The notes under the pieces are model-generated. The model had not been told where the DNA came from, searched no databases, and was given only the letters and a program-made list of their open reading frames with translations. A stretch of DNA of 64,000 nucleotides from Achromobacter seleniivolatilans (lineage in GTDB: Bacteria > Pseudomonadota > Gammaproteobacteria > Burkholderiales > Burkholderiaceae_B): assembly GCF_030864005.1 (NCBI RefSeq), contig NZ_CP132976.1, forward strand, positions 1,488,001-1,552,000, read 5' to 3'. A program made the translations under genes and the position numbers. Of the stretch, positions 60,885 to 64,000 are shown piece by piece (the stretch's first letter is position 1; each line of letters opens with the position of its first letter).

Positions 60885-62027
60885 GTGAAGGGCTTGCGCG
60901 GTTTCTGGCTGCGGGTGCATCGCTGGCTGGCGTTGAGCGCCGGCTGGGTGCTGATCTTTTCGGGGCTGTCAGGCGCGGTGCTGGTCGTTGCGCCGAAACT
61001 GGACCGCTGGGCGCACCCGGAGCTGTTCCAGGCGCAGACCCATTCGGTAGCAGGCCAATCGCCGGTGTCGCTTGAGTCTGTCCAGCGCGTGGTCCGCCAA
61101 GAATTTGGCCCAGCCGCGAATCTGGTCCTGCGGCCGCCGCGCAATCCCGACGAGACGCTAGAAGTCCGGGTGCGGGGGAAGTGGCGCGGTACGGTGTATC
61201 TGGACCCCGCAACAGGAGCAGAGCAGGGCAGGCGCGGCGAGGCTGAAGGTTTCGTCAACATCTTGTTCAAACTGCATAGCGCGCTATGGCTGGACGGCAC
61301 CGGCAAAGCCGCGTTGGCCTGGGTGGCGCTGGCATATCTGCTGATGCTGATTACCGGATTGATCTTGTGGTGGCCGCGTCATTGGGCGCGTGGTTGGAAT
61401 ATTGCGCTGGACAAAGGCTTGCTGCGCGCGCTGTTCGATCTGCATCGCGTGGGCGGCGCCATGCTTGGCCTGCTTATCGCGGTGTCGGTGGCAACCGGCG
61501 CCTACATGGCCTGGCGTCCGCTCAATGCCGCAGTCACCTGGATAAGCGGCGCGACGCCCGTCAAAGCGCCCAAACTGCCAGCCGCCTTCACAGCCAGCGG
61601 CAGTACCGCTACGCTGGACGAGTTGGCAAACAAGGCCGCCGCGCAGTTTCCCGATCCCGGCTTTATCGGCTATGTCGTTTTGCCGCCCAATGCGGGCGCG
61701 CCCATCCGGTTCCGCTTCCGGTTGCCCGACGACCCGCATCCTAACGGCATGACGTCCGTCTGGATCGATCCACGATCGGCTGATGTGCTATCGGTACAGC
61801 GTTGGGACGCGCTGGACCCCGGCGCGAAGGCGGTTGCCGTCGTGTATCCGCTGCACACGGGCGAGCTTGGCGGCCCGCTGCTGGAAACGGCCGTGGCACT
61901 GGGCGGATTGACGCTGGGCGGATTGGGAATCAGCGGCGTGTGGCTGTGGTGGCGGCGCAGGTCGATCCGGATGGCGGCAGAGCAGAAACGGCGCCTGCCC
62001 ACGGGCCGCCAGCGTTCCAACACCTGA
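60885..62027 (+). CDS. PepSY-associated membrane protein (PiuB-like)
   Basis: A 380-residue inner-membrane protein with four helices. The first is RVHRWLALSAGWVLIFSGLSGAVLVVAPKLDRW (about 10-40). Large periplasmic segments with PepSY-like repeats follow, and HRVGGAMLGLLIAVSVATGAYMAWRP contains a further conserved helix. Members of this family sit beside TonB receptors and are thought to reduce ferric siderophores at the inner membrane. The start is a GTG at 60885, supported by a GGAG box seven bases upstream; the longer frame runs back into the receptor gene. Operonic with the FecA-like receptor. Confidence 0.85.
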   Translation: MKGLRGFWLRVHRWLALSAGWVLIFSGLSGAVLVVAPKLDRWAHPELFQAQTHSVAGQSPVSLESVQRVVRQEFGPAANLVLRPPRNPDETLEVRVRGKWRGTVYLDPATGAEQGRRGEAEGFVNILFKLHSALWLDGTGKAALAWVALAYLLMLITGLILWWPRHWARGWNIALDKGLLRALFDLHRVGGAMLGLLIAVSVATGAYMAWRPLNAAVTWISGATPVKAPKLPAAFTASGSTATLDELANKAAAQFPDPGFIGYVVLPPNAGAPIRFRFRLPDDPHPNGMTSVWIDPRSADVLSVQRWDALDPGAKAVAVVYPLHTGELGGPLLETAVALGGLTLGGLGISGVWLWWRRRSIRMAAEQKRRLPTGRQRSNT

Positions 62028-62057
62028 CCTGCCCGTCGGCGCTGGCCGGCAGACGGG

Positions 62058-62486
62058 TCAATGGGTCTGCCACCACGCCAACAAGGCATGGGCTGCCGGC
62101 GTGCAGACCAGCACAAACGCTGTGACGTTGATCACGACCGTGATCCAGAACACAAAGCGGAATTCAGCCTTGACCGTCTTGTGCCGCAACCATTGCTGGC
62201 CAATCAACGCTCCGGGCCAACCGCCCACAAGCGAAAACAGATGCAGGGTGTTTTCAGAAATCCGCCTGCGGTCCGCCCGGGCGGCGGCTTTATCAACCGC
62301 GTAAAGCGCCAGCGTGATCGCGCTTAACGCCAGGTAGGCCAGCCCGACTGGTTCCGGCACCGCCCAGAGTATCCAGGCCAAGCAATAGCCGCACAGGAAC
62401 ACGGGTACCAGGAACAGTTGCGGACTGATCGCAAGGCGAGGGCGGTGGGGCGATGGCCTGCGGGGAGGTCTTAACTGTGAACCCAT
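62058..62486 (-). CDS. DUF1294 membrane protein
   Basis: A 142-residue protein with a basic N-terminus (MGSQLRPPRRPSPHRPR) and four hydrophobic segments. The signature of DUF1294 is visible: LYAVDKAAARADRRRISENTLHLFSLVGGWPGALIGQQWLRHKTVKAEFRFVFW. In many relatives a cold-shock domain precedes this region; here it is absent. The ATG at 62486 was chosen over the longer frame from 62690, which would overlap the divergent gene. Function unknown. Confidence 0.82.
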   Translation of the reverse strand: MGSQLRPPRRPSPHRPRLAISPQLFLVPVFLCGYCLAWILWAVPEPVGLAYLALSAITLALYAVDKAAARADRRRISENTLHLFSLVGGWPGALIGQQWLRHKTVKAEFRFVFWITVVINVTAFVLVCTPAAHALLAWWQTH

Positions 62487-62546
62487 GTGATCCCATCGGT
62501 GGTTGATTTTGCGGCCCTGATTGCACCATAGAATAAACTTGCGCCC

Positions 62547-62909
62547 ATGCTTCCTACTTCCGTCATCATTGCTCTGCTTGTGTTGCAGCTTGCCATCGCC
62601 ATCCCGCTGATTGCCGTAGCGGTCCAGCTTGTGCGCCTGATTCATTGGGCTTTTTGGGCTCCTCCCGAAACGCGCGGCGAACGTCCACATTTCACCGGCC
62701 CCGTGCTGGCGCTGATATTCAGCACCTTGGCCGCCAGCGACTTCCTGTCTTTTGAGCCATTTGTCTCGCTGTCCGAAATGAACCCTGTGCCGTTGAGCGC
62801 ACGGGCCTATCTGACTGTTGGCTTTCTGGCGCTGGCCGTATGGTGCTGGGCGTACGCGGGCGTGGTGCGCAAGCGGATACGCGGCATGTTGGGCATATCC
62901 GAGGCTTGA
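62547..62909 (+). CDS. Hypothetical membrane protein, 120 residues
   Basis: A small protein with three hydrophobic segments (about residues 5-30, 50-65 and 87-107) and a short basic C-terminus (VVRKRIRGMLG). No family was recognised. It is divergent from the DUF1294 gene with 60 bp between starts. A C-terminal location of charged residues suggests the C-terminus is cytoplasmic. No signal peptide cleavage site is evident. Confidence 0.65.
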   Translation: MLPTSVIIALLVLQLAIAIPLIAVAVQLVRLIHWAFWAPPETRGERPHFTGPVLALIFSTLAASDFLSFEPFVSLSEMNPVPLSARAYLTVGFLALAVWCWAYAGVVRKRIRGMLGISEA

Positions 62910-62954
62910 AGTTGGCCAAAGGCCCGCACCTTACGTGAGGCAGACTCGTTACCG

Positions 62955-63698
62955 TTACTTGGGCAACGGCTCATGGGCCATTGCCTCTCTGGCCAAACGC
63001 GCCACGTCTTCGGCTACGCCTTTGCGTTCACTGTACCGATCCGTCAGATAGTCGCTGCGATCACGTACCAGCAGAGTGAACTTGACGAGTTCCTCCATTA
63101 CATCGACAACCCGGTCGTAATAGGGCGATGGCTTCATCCGGCCCGCATCGTCGAATTCTTGAAATGCCTTTGCCACGGAAGACTGGTTGGGAATGGTCAC
63201 CATCCGCATCCAACGTCCCAACACACGCAATGCGTTGACTGCATTGAAAGATTGCGATCCGCCTGACACTTGCATGACCGCCAAGGTGCGCCCCTGGGTC
63301 GGCCGCACGCTGCCGGATTCCAGTGGCAGCCAATCGACCTGGCTTTTGAACACCCCGGTCAACGTGCCATGCCGTTCGGGGCTGCACCAGACCTGGCCCT
63401 CGGACCAAAGCGACAATTCGCGCAGCTCGGCCACCTTAGGATGTTCGGCAGGAGCGCCGTCAGGCAAAGGGAGGCCTCGCGGGTCAAAGATGCGGGTCTC
63501 GGCGCCCAGGTGGGTCAGGATTCGGGCGGCTTCCTCTGTCAGCAGGCGGCTGTAAGAGCGGTCTCGCAGCGAGCCGTACAACAGCAGTATCCGAGGCGGA
63601 TGGGCGGTGCCGGCGGGCAATCCAAGCTTGGCGTACGTGGGGGTGTCGAGCAGGGTTTCTGCAAGGTTTGGGAGAGTCGGCGTGGAGTTGGGGATCAT
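62955..63698 (-). CDS. arsH: Arsenical resistance protein ArsH
   Basis: A 247-residue flavodoxin-like flavoprotein. The FMN phosphate-binding motif is [13 protein letters not shown] (about residues 40-52), and the [50 protein letters not shown] region is characteristic of ArsH. These NADPH-dependent enzymes oxidise trivalent organoarsenicals and give resistance to methylarsenite. The gene overlaps the arsR-like gene by four bases (ATGA) on the same strand, making an ars operon with the regulator first. The arsenic transporter and reductase genes, if present, lie beyond the right edge or elsewhere. Confidence 0.93.
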   Translation of the reverse strand: MIPNSTPTLPNLAETLLDTPTYAKLGLPAGTAHPPRILLLYGSLRDRSYSRLLTEEAARILTHLGAETRIFDPRGLPLPDGAPAEHPKVAELRELSLWSEGQVWCSPERHGTLTGVFKSQVDWLPLESGSVRPTQGRTLAVMQVSGGSQSFNAVNALRVLGRWMRMVTIPNQSSVAKAFQEFDDAGRMKPSPYYDRVVDVMEELVKFTLLVRDRSDYLTDRYSERKGVAEDVARLAREAMAHEPLPK

Positions 63699-64000
63699 TT
63701 GTTCTTTCCTGATTTTTCCGCTTCAGGCGCGCAAGCCACCCCGTTGCAGCATTCCGCCGTGAGATAGTCGACCAGACCGAACATCAGCGCCGTATTTGCG
63801 CGGTAGCGCATGTAGCGGCCTTCTTGTTCGACACTGAGCAAACCGGCTTGCGTAAGCGCCTTCAAATGAAAGGACAGATTGGTAGCGGGCAAATCAAGCT
63901 CGGACGCAATTTGGCCTGCCACGCATCCGTGCGGCGCCGCGCGCACAAGGAAGCGAAAAATATCTAACCGGATGCTTGATGCGAGCGACTCGAAGACGAT
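63695..64000 (-). CDS. arsR: ArsR-family arsenic-responsive repressor, 5' end outside window
   Basis: The last 101 residues of a winged-helix ArsR/SmtB repressor; the reading frame is open to the right edge, so the start lies outside. The visible part runs from [18 protein letters not shown] through the recognition helix region [33 protein letters not shown]. It ends with three cysteines in a C-terminal ECCNGVAC cluster, as in arsenite-sensing regulators that bind As(III) at C-terminal sites. It is followed directly by arsH with an ATGA overlap. It should repress the operon in the absence of arsenite. Confidence 0.88.
   Translation of the reverse strand: MVFESLASSIRLDIFRFLVRAAPHGCVAGQIASELDLPATNLSFHLKALTQAGLLSVEQEGRYMRYRANTALMFGLVDYLTAECCNGVACAPEAEKSGKNK

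Noticed and set aside
1..64000. CRISPR arrays, tRNA or rRNA genes, complete insertion sequences, prophage
   Set aside because: No regular spaced repeats, cloverleaf sequences, transposase genes or phage structural genes were recognised while reading the window.

Overview
The window looks like a chromosomal segment of a GC-rich betaproteobacterium, most probably family Alcaligenaceae (Achromobacter or a close Bordetella relative). This is inferred from gene families and codon style: a tripartite tricarboxylate carrier pair, a general porin, FecA-type receptors, an Alcaligenaceae-style autotransporter pair and many LysR/MarR/TetR regulators. No rRNA or tRNA gene, CRISPR array or complete insertion sequence was recognised.

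Layout. 1-12.8 kb is a patchwork of small metabolic, transport and regulatory units: AhpD-like protein, orphan RstB-like kinase, ChrA, enoyl-CoA hydratase, LysR/YdcZ-type exporter, Bcr/CflA MFS, SelT/W/H-like protein, TctBA, CynX-like MFS with a divergent MarR, and a TetR-DUF1348 pair. The MarR and TetR promoters carry clear palindromic operators. 12.8-18.3 kb holds an AT-rich leader, an unreported-looking 50-codon gene with its own terminator, a spermidine-synthase-like protein, an acetoin/butanediol dehydrogenase, a porin and a membrane diguanylate cyclase. 18.3-24.2 kb is an accessory-looking module: a tyrosine recombinase, a large autotransporter and a KfrA-type coiled-coil DNA-binding protein with strong palindromes upstream. 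24.4-32.2 kb has a small lipoprotein, an AI-2E-family permease, a pseudouridine-synthase-like protein lacking the catalytic Asp, an LD-carboxypeptidase with a Tat/lipobox signal, a GST-monooxygenase pair, an Rrf2 regulator coupled to an unknown protein, and a cystathionine beta-lyase-like enzyme.

32.3-38.1 kb is a compact DNA-repair operon (ligase-associated exonuclease, ATP-dependent ligase, DEXH helicase, PdeM phosphoesterase). An exported methyltransferase and an APC permease follow on the other strand. 40.7-52.5 kb couples a second autotransporter to a RocS/RocR/RocA-like phosphorelay: two hybrid kinases, one REC-EAL protein and one NarL-type regulator. The module suggests joint control of c-di-GMP and surface adhesin expression.

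52.6-62.0 kb is an outer-membrane uptake region. A Crp/Fnr regulator is divergent from an operon of substrate-binding protein, permease, ATPase, CopD-like membrane protein and TonB receptor. A FecA-like receptor and a PepSY-type membrane protein follow. The window closes with two small membrane proteins and an arsR-arsH pair whose arsR runs off the right edge.
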